Shown here piece after piece: positions 7,661 to 15,558 of a stretch of 34,728 nucleotides of DNA; positions within the stretch are counted from its first letter, which is position 1; each line of letters starts with the position of its first letter. This stretch comes from Deltaproteobacteria bacterium. GTDB lineage: Bacteria; Myxococcota; UBA796; SXON01. A program made the position numbers and the translations under genes. The notes below the pieces were generated by a model, which had not been told where the DNA came from, ran no database searches, and saw only the letters and a list, made by a program, of their open reading frames with translations. The stretch covers positions 1 to 34,728 of the forward strand of contig CANKNP010000009.1 of assembly GCA_947483545.1 (NCBI GenBank), written 5' to 3'.

Positions 7661-8060
7661 CCTCTCCCCCCGCTCGCCGCCGAACCAGCTTGAGCCCTGA
7701 CCACACGTCCGTCACCGCGCAGACCTTCACGTCCACGATGCCCATCGGCAGCGCCACCGTCCGAATCAGGTCCTCGACGATCTCAGTCGGCACCCCCGAC
7801 GCCTTCTTCGGCCAGCTCACCCAGATCATACCGCGGTCGGCGAGCATCGGAAGCGCGGTTTGGAGCCCGGCCCGCAGCGCCGCTTCCGTCGTGACGAACA
7901 GGTGGATGACGTCCAAGGCGGTGTGCTCGAACACCACATCGTCGGCGCCGACCAGCGCGGGCCAGTCGCCGTCGTAGCCGATCACGGCGACGCGATGTCC
8001 GGGTTTGACGCCTAGTTTTTCACGCAGGGTCTTGCCCGAGTAGCCGGGTGCGGGGTTCAT
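7635..8060 (-). CDS. DUF3052 family protein
   Basis: A 141-residue soluble protein of the DUF3052 family (function unknown). Characteristic segments are PGYSGKTLREKLGVKPGHRV near the start, a DVIHLFVTT block, then MIWVSWPKKASGVPTEIVED and VDVKVCAVTDVWSGLKLVRR at the end. The start is the ATG at 8060, which overlaps the stop of the TetR gene (ATGA), giving a regulator-first two-gene operon. An open frame extends further upstream but lies inside the TetR gene and is ignored. The final 15 or so residues (RRAGGEVTRDGTPR) are encoded where the gene overlaps the 3' end of the MOSC gene on the other strand. Confidence 0.85.
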   Translation of the reverse strand: MNPAPGYSGKTLREKLGVKPGHRVAVIGYDGDWPALVGADDVVFEHTALDVIHLFVTTEAALRAGLQTALPMLADRGMIWVSWPKKASGVPTEIVEDLIRTVALPMGIVDVKVCAVTDVWSGLKLVRRRAGGEVTRDGTPR

Positions 8061-8578
8061 CCGTCCACCTGCAGCATGGCGCGGAGGTCGGGCCCGGTGG
8101 GATCCAAGGCGCGCGTGGCCAGCACCCCGAACAGGAGCGTGAGCGTGCGCGCCGCGGCCGCCGGAGGCTGAGGGATCTGCGCCTCCACCGCCGCGCGAAG
8201 GCCCCGAACCGCGCGGGCAAGCACCTCCCGACCGTCGGGATGCTGCCCCTGGTACTCCAGCGCGACGCGCAGCACTGCTTGCAGATCGACCTCCCGGAGC
8301 GTCACCCAATCTGCCAGGGCCACGAGCCGGGCCTCGGGGCCCCCGTCCGGGAGCGCGCCCGACGCCTCGTTCACGAGCCGCAGCGACTGGCGCTCCACCA
8401 CCGCAGTCCAGAGCTCCTCCTTGCCCGAAAACCAGTGGTACAACGTCCCGGTAGAGGCGTTCAGCTCCCGCGCGACATCCCGCATCGTCAGGGCGCGAAA
8501 GCCGACGCGCGCGAACAGCGCGAAGGCCTGATCGAGGATTTCGCCGCGGCGAGTTGCAGGGTCGAGGGCGCGTGCCAT
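8057..8578 (-). CDS. TetR/AcrR family transcriptional regulator
   Basis: A 173-residue TetR-type repressor. The N-terminal helix-turn-helix is clear: ILDQAFALFARVGFRALTMRDVARELNASTGTLYHWF followed by SGKEELW, as in typical TetR proteins. The remainder is a helical ligand-binding and dimerisation domain. Its 3' end overlaps the DUF3052 start by ATGA, so it probably controls its own operon; targets and ligand are unknown. The start at 8578 is preceded on the reverse strand by TAGGTA ending exactly 6 nt upstream, with no Shine-Dalgarno, fitting leaderless expression. Confidence 0.9.
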   Translation of the reverse strand: MARALDPATRRGEILDQAFALFARVGFRALTMRDVARELNASTGTLYHWFSGKEELWTAVVERQSLRLVNEASGALPDGGPEARLVALADWVTLREVDLQAVLRVALEYQGQHPDGREVLARAVRGLRAAVEAQIPQPPAAAARTLTLLFGVLATRALDPTGPDLRAMLQVDG

Positions 8579-8584
8579 GGATCG

Positions 8585-8590
8585 TACCTA
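8585..8590 (-). promoter_or_regulatory. Candidate -10 hexamer (TAGGTA) of the TetR gene
   Basis: Ends exactly 6 nt before the ATG at 8578 on the reverse strand, and lies between the TetR start and the stop codon of the SASA lipoprotein gene. Confidence 0.35.
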
Positions 8591-10009
8591 CTCCAGATAC
8601 AAGAAGCTCGGCCCCAGAAAACTGACCGCGCCCGCATCGGCGGCGAACTGTGTCTCCGGGTAGGTCAAACCCAAGCCCGTATGGTAGGCGCCGGCAGTCA
8701 CCACCAGGCCGGATCCCTCGACCACCAGGGCGTTGTCGGCGTAGTGATCTTCGTCGCCGGCGAGCGCCTGAAGGCCCACGACGTAGGTCCCCGGGTCCAA
8801 GGTCACCGGGTCGATCCCCATGTACCAGAACCCGTCTCGCCAGCTTGTGAAGAAGACGTACCAGTGAGGGATCGTCTCGGTGAGCACCAGGGCCTGGGTG
8901 TCCGCGTCCCAGATGGCCATCTCCGTGTTCGCCCGCAGCTCGTTCTCGTACAATCCAAACGCGCCCACATCTGTCAGCGTGATGGTCCGGTCCAGGGTGA
9001 AGACCCAGCCGACGGTGAAGTCCCCGTCGTAATTCTGCTCGCTGCTCACCACCTTCAGCGCGGCGGACACGGCAGGCTCTTGCGGCTCACCAAGGATCGC
9101 GCTGGCGAACCTGGAGCCGAGCTGGCGACTCGCCGTACCGTCGTAGTGGTAAGGATCGAAGGGGTTGCGCGTGAGGTCCAGGGTCTCGACGAGGGTCACC
9201 AACGGGTCGGCGTCCGCGACCTCGGCTTGCCCGGCGCGTACCTCGTCCATGTAGTTGCACAGGCCGTCGCACGCGATCAGGCCCACCACAGCGGGTAGAT
9301 CGGGGGTCGCCGTCTCTTCGCGCACCCGCGCGATCAGGCGTGCCAGGTTTTCGCCATAGGCAGCAGCCAAATCCGGCGTCAACGCGTCCGACTCCCCCTG
9401 CATCCAGACGAGGCCCGCCCAGTGCCAGTCGTGGCCGATCGCGTCGAGCTCTGCAGCGGCGCTTTGCATGGTGGCCAAGAGCGTGGTCCAACCCTCCCCC
9501 TGCGAGGGGTCGTCCGCGCTGTCGCCCGGGTGCCAGTAGCTTGAGAGGTTGGTCCCGCTGACCGCGTGTTTCACCAGGGCAAAGGAGCGCCCGGCCGCGG
9601 CGAGCCCATGACCGAGCGCGACCTCGGGCCCGGTGTACTGCGCTCCCCCGCTGCTGGCCGGCGCGAGCGGAAGGAACGTGCCCCAGCCCGACCAGTAGAG
9701 GCGCACACCGTTGTCCTCCAGGTAGGATGGCGGAAGACCCGTGACGAACGAATAGCCGTCCATGTTGGACTGCCCGGCGAGGATGTAGATGTCCAGCACC
9801 TGAGGTGTGTTCCAGTCGGGTATTTCGGTTTCGTCGGTCTCGTCGGTCTCGTCGGTCTCGTCGGTCTCGTCGGTCTCGTCCGTCTCGTCCGTCTCGTCGG
9901 TCTCGTCTGTCTCCGCTGGGGAGTCGGTCTCGTCGGGCAAGTCCGCGTTGGAGTCGCACTGTTCGCCAGCGCAAGGATCGGGGACGCACGCCAGGAGAAG
10001 GAAGAGCAT
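8588..10009 (-). CDS. SASA-type carbohydrate esterase lipoprotein
   Basis: A 473-residue predicted lipoprotein with an extremely short signal (MLFLLLAC), then a Cys-containing segment, then a low-complexity linker of about nine Glu-Thr-Asp repeats (residues about 33-58), then a catalytic domain. That domain starts LDIYILAGQSNMDG: GQSNM carries the nucleophile Ser78 of the SASA / carbohydrate-esterase family. VWMQGESD and a downstream DPYHYDGTASRQLG with the expected His also match. It probably deacetylates extracellular glycans. The C-terminal 170 residues look like a beta-sandwich accessory domain. The start at 10009 is preferred because an in-frame extension runs into the divergent DUF808 gene. 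TACGCC ends 6 nt before it. Confidence 0.83.
   Translation of the reverse strand: MLFLLLACVPDPCAGEQCDSNADLPDETDSPAETDETDETDETDETDETDETDETDETDETEIPDWNTPQVLDIYILAGQSNMDGYSFVTGLPPSYLEDNGVRLYWSGWGTFLPLAPASSGGAQYTGPEVALGHGLAAAGRSFALVKHAVSGTNLSSYWHPGDSADDPSQGEGWTTLLATMQSAAAELDAIGHDWHWAGLVWMQGESDALTPDLAAAYGENLARLIARVREETATPDLPAVVGLIACDGLCNYMDEVRAGQAEVADADPLVTLVETLDLTRNPFDPYHYDGTASRQLGSRFASAILGEPQEPAVSAALKVVSSEQNYDGDFTVGWVFTLDRTITLTDVGAFGLYENELRANTEMAIWDADTQALVLTETIPHWYVFFTSWRDGFWYMGIDPVTLDPGTYVVGLQALAGDEDHYADNALVVEGSGLVVTAGAYHTGLGLTYPETQFAADAGAVSFLGPSFLYLE
9825..9914 (-). repeat. 9-bp tandem repeat encoding an (ETD)n linker
   Basis: About ten copies of the 9-bp unit TCGGTCTCG (plus-strand phase), the inner ones nearly identical, encoding Glu-Thr-Asp repeats between lipidation site and esterase domain. 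Copy number can change without a frameshift. The variants TCCGTCTCG and TCTGTCTCC occur towards one end. Confidence 0.95.
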
Positions 10010-10015
10010 GCCAGA

Positions 10016-10021
10016 GGCGTA
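10016..10021 (-). promoter_or_regulatory. Candidate -10 hexamer (TACGCC) of the SASA lipoprotein
   Basis: Ends exactly 6 nt before the ATG at 10009. It lacks the terminal T, so support is positional. Confidence 0.3.
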
Positions 10022-10026
10022 ACCGG

Positions 10027-10063
10027 CCGTCGCCGATTCTCCCGCCCCGCGAGGGCGCGGGCT
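10027..10063 (+). repeat. Dispersed hairpin repeat, copy 1
   Basis: CCGTCGCCGATTCTCCCG is followed by a hairpin with stem CCCGCG/CGCGGG and loop AGGG. The 18-nt leader and the loop are identical to a second copy at 21727-21763. It lies in the divergent gap between the SASA lipoprotein and DUF808 genes. Confidence 0.75.
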
Positions 10064-10085
10064 GGGATCCTTGATACCCGCGGCA

Positions 10086-10973
10086 ATGCCCGTCTCTGGC
10101 CTGCTCGCCCTCCTTGACGACATCGCGACCATCGCGGATGACGTCGCCACGCTCAGCGCCGCCGCCGCGAAGAAGTCCGTGGGAATCGTCACCGACGACA
10201 TGGCGGTCACCGCCGAACAGGCCGTGGGCATCCGTCGGGAGCGGGAGATCCCGGTCGTGCTCGCGGTGGCCAAGGGGTCGTTCCGAAACAAGGCGCTGAT
10301 CCTTGTCCCCGCAGCGTTGGTGCTGAGCGCCGTCGCTCCCTGGGCGATCACCCCGATCTTGATGGCAGGCGGCGCGTTCCTCGCCTACGAGGGCGTGGAA
10401 AAGGTGCTGGAATTTCGCGGGCACGGGCATGAGGACATGGGCGAGCAGGTCATGCCGGATCCGGAGGAATTCGAAAAGTTACGGGTGAAAGGCGCCATCC
10501 GAACCGATTTGATCCTAAGCGGCGAGATCATCGCGATCAGCCTGGGCGAGGTGGCCGAAGCGCCGTTCGCCTCGCAGGTCATCGCCCTGTATGTCATCTC
10601 GGTCGTCATGACGGTCGGGGTCTACGGCATCGTCGCGGTGCTCATCAAGCTCGACGACCTGGGCGAGTATCTGTTCAAGTTTGGCGGCGCGCGCAAGCGT
10701 GTGGGCCTGATCCTGCTCCGCGGAACGCCTGGGCTGTTGCGCACCATCTCGGTGGTGGGGACCATCGCGATGCTGATGGTCGGGGGGCACTTGATCGTTC
10801 ACGGGGTGCCGGCGCTCGGGCACGCCGTAGATGCGGTCCTGGAGGGCGTGCCGCTGGCTGGCCTGCTCAGCGCGGGCGCGGACATCGTCGCGGGCGGGAT
10901 CATCGGGGCGATCGTGGTCGGCCTGGTCTCGCTTGGCAAGCGGATGCGGAGCGTCGTGGGCCGGCCTGCGTGA
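10086..10973 (+). CDS. DUF808 family (YedI-like) inner-membrane protein
   Basis: A 295-residue polytopic membrane protein of the DUF808 family; function unknown. The conserved N-terminus SGLLALLDDIATIADDVATL, the AAKKSVGIVTDDMAV segment and REREIPVVLAVAKGSFRNK followed by the APWAITPILMAGGAFLAYEG membrane stretch are diagnostic. Several further hydrophobic helices follow at about residues 155-180, 210-235 and 255-285. A TTG at 10071 could add five residues, but homologues begin MxxxSLLALLDD, so the ATG at 10086 is chosen; TACCCG ends 5 nt before it. Its stop overlaps the GTG of the glycosyltransferase gene (GTGA), so the two are co-translated. Confidence 0.9.
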   Translation: MPVSGLLALLDDIATIADDVATLSAAAAKKSVGIVTDDMAVTAEQAVGIRREREIPVVLAVAKGSFRNKALILVPAALVLSAVAPWAITPILMAGGAFLAYEGVEKVLEFRGHGHEDMGEQVMPDPEEFEKLRVKGAIRTDLILSGEIIAISLGEVAEAPFASQVIALYVISVVMTVGVYGIVAVLIKLDDLGEYLFKFGGARKRVGLILLRGTPGLLRTISVVGTIAMLMVGGHLIVHGVPALGHAVDAVLEGVPLAGLLSAGADIVAGGIIGAIVVGLVSLGKRMRSVVGRPA

Positions 10974-11920
10974 GGCTGAGCCGGTGGGACCCCAACCGCC
11001 TGTCACGGGCCCTACGGGCGAGGGAACCGGTCACGCTGGCCACCGCGGACATCGGCGACTGGCTGCCTGCGGAGATCGTGCCCTTGTGCCATGCGGTCGA
11101 GCGTCCGGAGTGGCAGGCGTGGTTGGCCCCCCCTGCGCGACCCAATCCGCGGCCAGAGGCGCGGGTCACGGTGGTGATCCCAGCGTGGAGAGCGGCTCCC
11201 CTGGCGCTGCGAGCGCTGCGCGCCCAGGACGAGCCGGTTGACATCCGAGTGGCGTGGAATGGGCAGCTTCAAGCCCCCGAGATGCCCGAAGCCACCGTCC
11301 AGAACGTGGCTTGGCTGGGTCACGGCCGCACACGTCAGGCAGCCTTGGCCGGGATCACGACCCCCTACGTGCTGTTCCTGGTGGACGACGCGACGCCGCT
11401 GGGCGCGGGCTTCGTCCGGACGATGGTGGAACACCTGGAGCAGGGCTACGACGCGGTGTGGGCGCGACAGATCGCGTGGCCCGACGCCACCCGGAGAGCG
11501 AGGAATCGCCTGCGGGATTGGTGCCCCGCCGAGGGCCCGGTCCCCGAAACGAGGTTGGATCACGTCTGCGCCTTGCACCGGATCTCCTTGCTCCGCGTCG
11601 ACCCGCTCGACGACGTGCCGATCGCGGAAGACTGGGCTTGGGGTCGCCGGCATCGCTGTGGTCTCGTCGCCGGGGCTCCCGTGCTCCACAGTCATCGTCC
11701 CAGCTTCCGAGGCAGTTTTCGCAGGACGCGCGCGATCCACGGGGTGCTTCGGGCTGCGGGGGAGCCGGCCACCGTCGGGGGGGTCGGCGATCTGCTCCGA
11801 GCGCTCCCAGGTTGCGCGCTGGACCGCGACGCGCTTGGAGAGCTGCTGGGGCAGGTGGGCATAGCGACCCGGGGCGCACCTCGACCCGGTTGGGTGCCGC
11901 GGGCGGGGGCGAAGCGATGA
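10970..11920 (+). CDS. Family 2-like glycosyltransferase
   Basis: A 316-residue probable GT-A fold glycosyltransferase. After about 65 N-terminal residues comes VTVVIPAWRAAPLALRALRAQ, the nucleotide-binding first strand and helix of family 2 enzymes. It is followed by TRQAALAGITTPYVLFLVDDATPLGAGFVR, where VDD stands in for the DxD metal motif, and by IAEDWAWGRR, resembling the acidic catalytic-base ED motif. Sugar and acceptor are unknown. The GTG start overlaps the DUF808 stop (GTGA), showing coupling to a membrane protein. The C-terminus is Arg/Pro-rich. A hairpin follows in the gap to the convergent acyl-CoA synthetase gene. Confidence 0.75.
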   Translation: MRLSRWDPNRLSRALRAREPVTLATADIGDWLPAEIVPLCHAVERPEWQAWLAPPARPNPRPEARVTVVIPAWRAAPLALRALRAQDEPVDIRVAWNGQLQAPEMPEATVQNVAWLGHGRTRQAALAGITTPYVLFLVDDATPLGAGFVRTMVEHLEQGYDAVWARQIAWPDATRRARNRLRDWCPAEGPVPETRLDHVCALHRISLLRVDPLDDVPIAEDWAWGRRHRCGLVAGAPVLHSHRPSFRGSFRRTRAIHGVLRAAGEPATVGGVGDLLRALPGCALDRDALGELLGQVGIATRGAPRPGWVPRAGAKR

Positions 11921-11948
11921 GCGCGGCCATCGGCTGTGACAAGCCCTG

Positions 11949-11973
11949 GGCGCCGCCCCTACGCGGGGGCGCC
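11949..11973. terminator. Hairpin between convergent genes
   Basis: GGCGCC-g-CCCC, loop TACGC, GGGG(g)CGCC: an imperfect GC stem in the 132-nt gap between the convergent glycosyltransferase and acyl-CoA synthetase genes. There is no T-run. A shared transcription stop is plausible. Confidence 0.4.
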
Positions 11974-12052
11974 GATGCGAACGGGCGTCTCACGGCGGCG
12001 TGGGCCCCGCGGCCCCGGGCTGCGAGCCCGCCAGGCCCCGAGGATCCCGACC

Positions 12053-13723
12053 TCAGCCCCGGTACATCCCCTCGATCTCCGCCGCGTGCCGTTTCAAGAT
12101 GTCCCTCCTCTTCGGCTTCAGCGTCGGCGTCAGCATGCCCGACTCGATCGTGAGCGGCTCCACCCAGGTCCAGCGCTTCACGTGCTCGAACTTCGGCAGC
12201 TTCGCGTTCACCGCTGCGACGCGGTCCGCGGCCAGCTTGTCGCGATCCACCGGGGGATTCTCCGGGTCCGCGGTCAGCAGCGCGACCAGGTAGGGCCGTT
12301 CGCTGCCGATCACGATGGCCTGCCCGATCCCCCCCCCCTCCAGCCGCCGCTCGATGGGCACCGGCGCGATGTTCTTGCCGCCGGCCGTCACGATCAGCTC
12401 CTTCTTGCGGTCCACGATCTTCAGGAAACCATCGGCGTCGATCTCCCCGATGTCGCCCGTGCAGAACCAGCCGTCCTGCATCGCCGCAGCGGTGGCCACC
12501 TCGTCGCGCCAGTACCCCGAGAACAAGCCCGGCCCGCGGACGAGGACCTCGCCATCGTCGAGGAGCCGCATGGTCACCCCGTCCAAGGGGGTGCCGACGG
12601 TCCCGATCCGGGAGCGCCCGGGGCGGTTCAACGTGGCGGGGGCGCAGGTCTCCGTGAGGCCCCACGCCTCAAGGACCTCGATGCCCACGGCCTCGAAGAA
12701 CCGGGCGGTCTCCACGTTGAGCGCAGCCCCGCCCACACCCACATACTGAATGCCCCCGAGGCGATCCCGCAGCCGGGAGAGCACGAGTCGCTCGGCGAGC
12801 GCCAACTCGGCGCGTTGCCAGAGGGTATTCGCCTCGCCCCTTCGACGACCGACCCCCACCGCCCATGCGAACAGCCGCTGAACGAAGACAGGGCGCGTCG
12901 CGACGGTGCCCTCGATGCGCGCCTGCATCTTCTCCAACACCCGGGGCACCGCCGCAAGCACGGTCGGCCGCGCGATGCCGATGGTCTCGGGCAGCTCGTC
13001 GAAGCGGCTGCACCACCAGCCTTCGACGTCATCGAGGAATCCGCGGTAGGCGGCCATGCGCTGCAACGAGTGGGCGAGCGGCAGGTAGACGATGCTTCGG
13101 TGGTGACCCGGCAGCGGCAGGGCCTCCCGCGAGGCCCGACAGACGGAGACCATCGCCCGGTGGGTGATCATCGCGCCCTTCGGGTCGCCCGTCGTGCCAG
13201 ACGTGTAGATCAACGTGCACAGTTGGTCTGGAGAGACCGATGCGACCGCGGCGTGCAGCTCGGCGATCCGCGTGGCGTCATCTGCCGCCGTTCTTTGCGC
13301 CTCCGGTGCGCCCGCTGCGTCCCAGGTTCGGGCCGGCACCCCGGCGACCTTGCCGTCCACGCAGCCCAGACGCATCAGATCGGCGGCCTCCTCGACGAGC
13401 AGGAGCTTCACCTCTGCGTGGCGGAGGATGTAGTGGACCTGCTCGGGGAGGAGCGTCGGGTAGATGCCGACGGTCACCGCACCTAGGGCGAGGATGGCGA
13501 GATCGTTGTTCAGCCAAGCGGGCCGCGGGTTGCCGAGGATGGCGACGCGATCGCCGGCGGCAACGCCCTCGGCCCCTAGGCGCGAGAGGGAATGCGCGAC
13601 CTCTCGCTCGCAGTCCCGCCAGGTCGCGACGTGCCACTCCTTCCCGATCCGAAAGTGCATCGCCGGCGCGTCGGAGGATCGCCGCACCCGGTCGAGGAAC
13701 AACCCGGGGAGCGTCTCGGTCAA
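12053..13723 (-). CDS. Long-chain fatty-acid-CoA ligase (AMP-forming)
   Basis: A 556-residue ANL-superfamily adenylating enzyme of the long-chain acyl-CoA synthetase (FadD15/FAA-like) type, which activates fatty acids with ATP and CoA. Motifs in order: LCTLIYTSGTTGDPKGAMITH (P-loop), YLPLAHSLQRM, the AWGLTETCAP adenine-binding motif, GWFCTGDIGEIDADGFLKIVDRKKELIVTAGGKNIAP (ATP/hinge region; the catalytic Lys-containing C-domain follows). The C-terminus ends in KRRDILKRHAAEIEGMY, usual for this group. The start is TTG at 13723 with GGAG about 8 nt upstream; the gene begins 4 nt after the pseudokinase stop, so the two form an operon. Confidence 0.92.
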   Translation of the reverse strand: MTETLPGLFLDRVRRSSDAPAMHFRIGKEWHVATWRDCEREVAHSLSRLGAEGVAAGDRVAILGNPRPAWLNNDLAILALGAVTVGIYPTLLPEQVHYILRHAEVKLLLVEEAADLMRLGCVDGKVAGVPARTWDAAGAPEAQRTAADDATRIAELHAAVASVSPDQLCTLIYTSGTTGDPKGAMITHRAMVSVCRASREALPLPGHHRSIVYLPLAHSLQRMAAYRGFLDDVEGWWCSRFDELPETIGIARPTVLAAVPRVLEKMQARIEGTVATRPVFVQRLFAWAVGVGRRRGEANTLWQRAELALAERLVLSRLRDRLGGIQYVGVGGAALNVETARFFEAVGIEVLEAWGLTETCAPATLNRPGRSRIGTVGTPLDGVTMRLLDDGEVLVRGPGLFSGYWRDEVATAAAMQDGWFCTGDIGEIDADGFLKIVDRKKELIVTAGGKNIAPVPIERRLEGGGIGQAIVIGSERPYLVALLTADPENPPVDRDKLAADRVAAVNAKLPKFEHVKRWTWVEPLTIESGMLTPTLKPKRRDILKRHAAEIEGMYRG

Positions 13724-13727
13724 CGGA

Positions 13728-15470
13728 TCAGCTCCCGCCGGTGCAGCTGACCTTGCCGCTGTCCTCGCTGCACGTCACCGTGGTGGACCGCCCGATCTGC
13801 ACGGCACCGCGGCCCTGGCCGATCTGCACGAGACAGGTGACCGTGCCCGAGAAGTTCAGGGTGGTCGCGCCGGTGAACTCCGCGACCTGGCCATCGCCGC
13901 AGCGGACCTTTCCCTCCCGGCCGGGGGCGGTGAATTTCACCGGGTAGGTCGTCGTCGTCGTGACGGTGGACGCGGGCGCTGTGGCGGGTGCAGCGGCGGG
14001 CTCTACGGGAGCGGCCGTGGGCGTGGTGGTCGCGGGCTTGCTGGTGGTGGTGGGCTTGGTGGTCGTGGTCGGCGAGGCGGTCGCCGGGGACGTGGTCGTT
14101 GTGGGCTTGGTCGTCGTGGGGGTCGCCGGCTTGGGTGTTGCGGACGCGGGGGCGGCGGAAGGGGTGTTCGCGGGCGCCGCGGGGTCGGCCAGCACCGCTG
14201 CAGGGTCCGTGGTGGTCGCGGTCGTCGTAGCGGGGGTGTCCGTCGTCGCCGTGGGCTGCGTGGACATGAAGAAGTAGCCCCCGCCGCCGAGCAGGCTGAA
14301 GCCCGCGCAGACCACGACGAGCAACAGGAAGCCGACGCCGAGGATGAGCATCGTGTTGGAGCCCTTCTCTTCGGGCTCGGGCTCGGAGACCGCGCGCGAG
14401 CGAACTCCAGCGCTGATTCCTGCGTTGTTTCCGTACTGGGGCTGCACAACGGAGGGTCGGGCCGGGGGAGCGGCTGGCTGGGGGCGGGACGGCGACGCCG
14501 TGGGTGGCCGGGCGGGCGGCTCCGCGTGGCTGAGCTGTGGCCGGGCGACCTCAGGGGGCGCGGCGGGCGCGCGGGGAGGTGCCGCGGGCATCGCGGGCGA
14601 GAGTGGGCGAGGTGCCGAGAGCTCCTCTTTGCGGGGCGAGGGTGCGGGCCGGCTGGGGCGGGAGGGCTCGTCGTCTTCATCCTCCGCGAACATCGCGGCG
14701 AGTTTTTCGCGGCTCCACATCGCGGTGCTCTCGCCCTTGCTGGAGGGCGCCTTGCGCGCGGCGTCGCGGCCCGCATCGCCCTTCTTGAAATAGCCAGAGA
14801 CGGCGACCGGCCCTCCCAGGTTTTCCTGGACCTGCCGCGCGGGCGGACGACCCCCGGCGAGCCGTAGGTGGGCGCGCTTCGCCCAGGTGGCGACATCATC
14901 GCCGGGGCATTGCCCGGCCACAGAGGCGAGCACATTGGCGGCGTCGAGCGCTGGGGGGCGATCCCCAGGGTCGAAGGCCAGGATTTTGCACAAGAACTCG
15001 CGCACCTCAGCCAGCCATTTGCGCGCGGCGACCGCGCTGAAGTCCATGGCCAGGACGCGCTCAATCACGGCGTCATCATGCCCGTCGGCGTCATTCGGGA
15101 GCGTGCCCATGCCCTCTTTGGAGAGCGAAGCGTGCATGACGAGGCCGAGCCCGTAAATGTCGGCGGGCGGCAGGTCGGGCCGCCCTTCGGGCGCGCGGGT
15201 GACCCGCCGGACGATGCCGTAGCCTTCGATGCTGACAGCACCGCTCTCATCCACCTTCACGTGCGCCGGCCGGATGTCGCCGTGCACATGCCCATCCTCG
15301 GACGCGATGCACAAGATGTCCGCCACAGCCGAGCCGATCTCCAGGGCCGCGCGCAGCGGCGGGCGATCCAGCTCCAGCAGCTGATCGAGCCCCGCCCCAG
15401 CGGCACCGTCCTCACCGGACAGGATTTGACCGTCGGCGCCGGGCTCACGGGTGTAGTAAATGCCGCTCAC
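13728..15470 (-). CDS. Membrane pseudokinase with Thr-rich outer linker
   Basis: A 580-residue protein. Residues about 35-195 resemble the C-lobe of a Ser/Thr kinase (ALEIGSAVADILCIASEDGHVHGDIRPAHVKVDESGAVSIEGYGI, later CKILAFDPGDRPP). There is no N-lobe, no glycine loop and no VAIK lysine. The catalytic loop reads HGDIRPAHV instead of HRDxKxxN, and DFG is replaced by GYG preceded by Glu, so phosphotransfer is unlikely. A Pro/Ala-rich linker leads to one transmembrane helix (about residues 372-400), a Thr/Pro/Ala-rich stretch (about 410-507) and a small Cys-containing C-terminal domain. It may act as a membrane scaffold or sensor. The start is GTG at 15470, with TAGACC ending 6 nt upstream. 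It is co-transcribed with the acyl-CoA ligase. Confidence 0.8.
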   Translation of the reverse strand: MSGIYYTREPGADGQILSGEDGAAGAGLDQLLELDRPPLRAALEIGSAVADILCIASEDGHVHGDIRPAHVKVDESGAVSIEGYGIVRRVTRAPEGRPDLPPADIYGLGLVMHASLSKEGMGTLPNDADGHDDAVIERVLAMDFSAVAARKWLAEVREFLCKILAFDPGDRPPALDAANVLASVAGQCPGDDVATWAKRAHLRLAGGRPPARQVQENLGGPVAVSGYFKKGDAGRDAARKAPSSKGESTAMWSREKLAAMFAEDEDDEPSRPSRPAPSPRKEELSAPRPLSPAMPAAPPRAPAAPPEVARPQLSHAEPPARPPTASPSRPQPAAPPARPSVVQPQYGNNAGISAGVRSRAVSEPEPEEKGSNTMLILGVGFLLLVVVCAGFSLLGGGGYFFMSTQPTATTDTPATTTATTTDPAAVLADPAAPANTPSAAPASATPKPATPTTTKPTTTTSPATASPTTTTKPTTTSKPATTTPTAAPVEPAAAPATAPASTVTTTTTYPVKFTAPGREGKVRCGDGQVAEFTGATTLNFSGTVTCLVQIGQGRGAVQIGRSTTVTCSEDSGKVSCTGGS

Positions 15471-15476
15471 GCGAGG

Positions 15477-15482
15477 GGTCTA
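15477..15482 (-). promoter_or_regulatory. Candidate -10 hexamer (TAGACC) of the pseudokinase operon
   Basis: Ends exactly 6 nt before the GTG at 15470. The same TAGAC core occurs at the same spacing before the transporter gene at 33380. Confidence 0.35.
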
Positions 15483-15531
15483 TCCCGGGGGTCGTGGAGC
15501 GGCGCCTGGATGTTGGCGGCGGTGTCGGTGT

Positions 15532-15537
15532 TACCCT
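15532..15537 (+). promoter_or_regulatory. Candidate extended -10 (TGT-TACCCT)
   Basis: GGTGTTACCCT matches the extended -10 form TGnTAnnnT and would give a leader of about 15 nt with GGAG (15550-15553) before the GTG at 15559. The same GGTGnTACCCT occurs at 24806-24816. No convincing -35 is seen. Confidence 0.4.
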
Positions 15538-15558
15538 CTGCGGCACTACGGAGCCGAC

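Noticed and set aside
8048..9298. 416-codon forward open frame
   Set aside because: It is antisense to TetR and the esterase gene, which both have clear motifs.
11936..13486. 516-codon forward open frame
   Set aside because: It is antisense to the acyl-CoA ligase, which has all ANL motifs.
13464..14867. Gly/Arg-rich 467-codon forward open frame
   Set aside because: It is antisense to the Thr/Pro-rich linker of the pseudokinase; the low complexity is a mirror of that linker.
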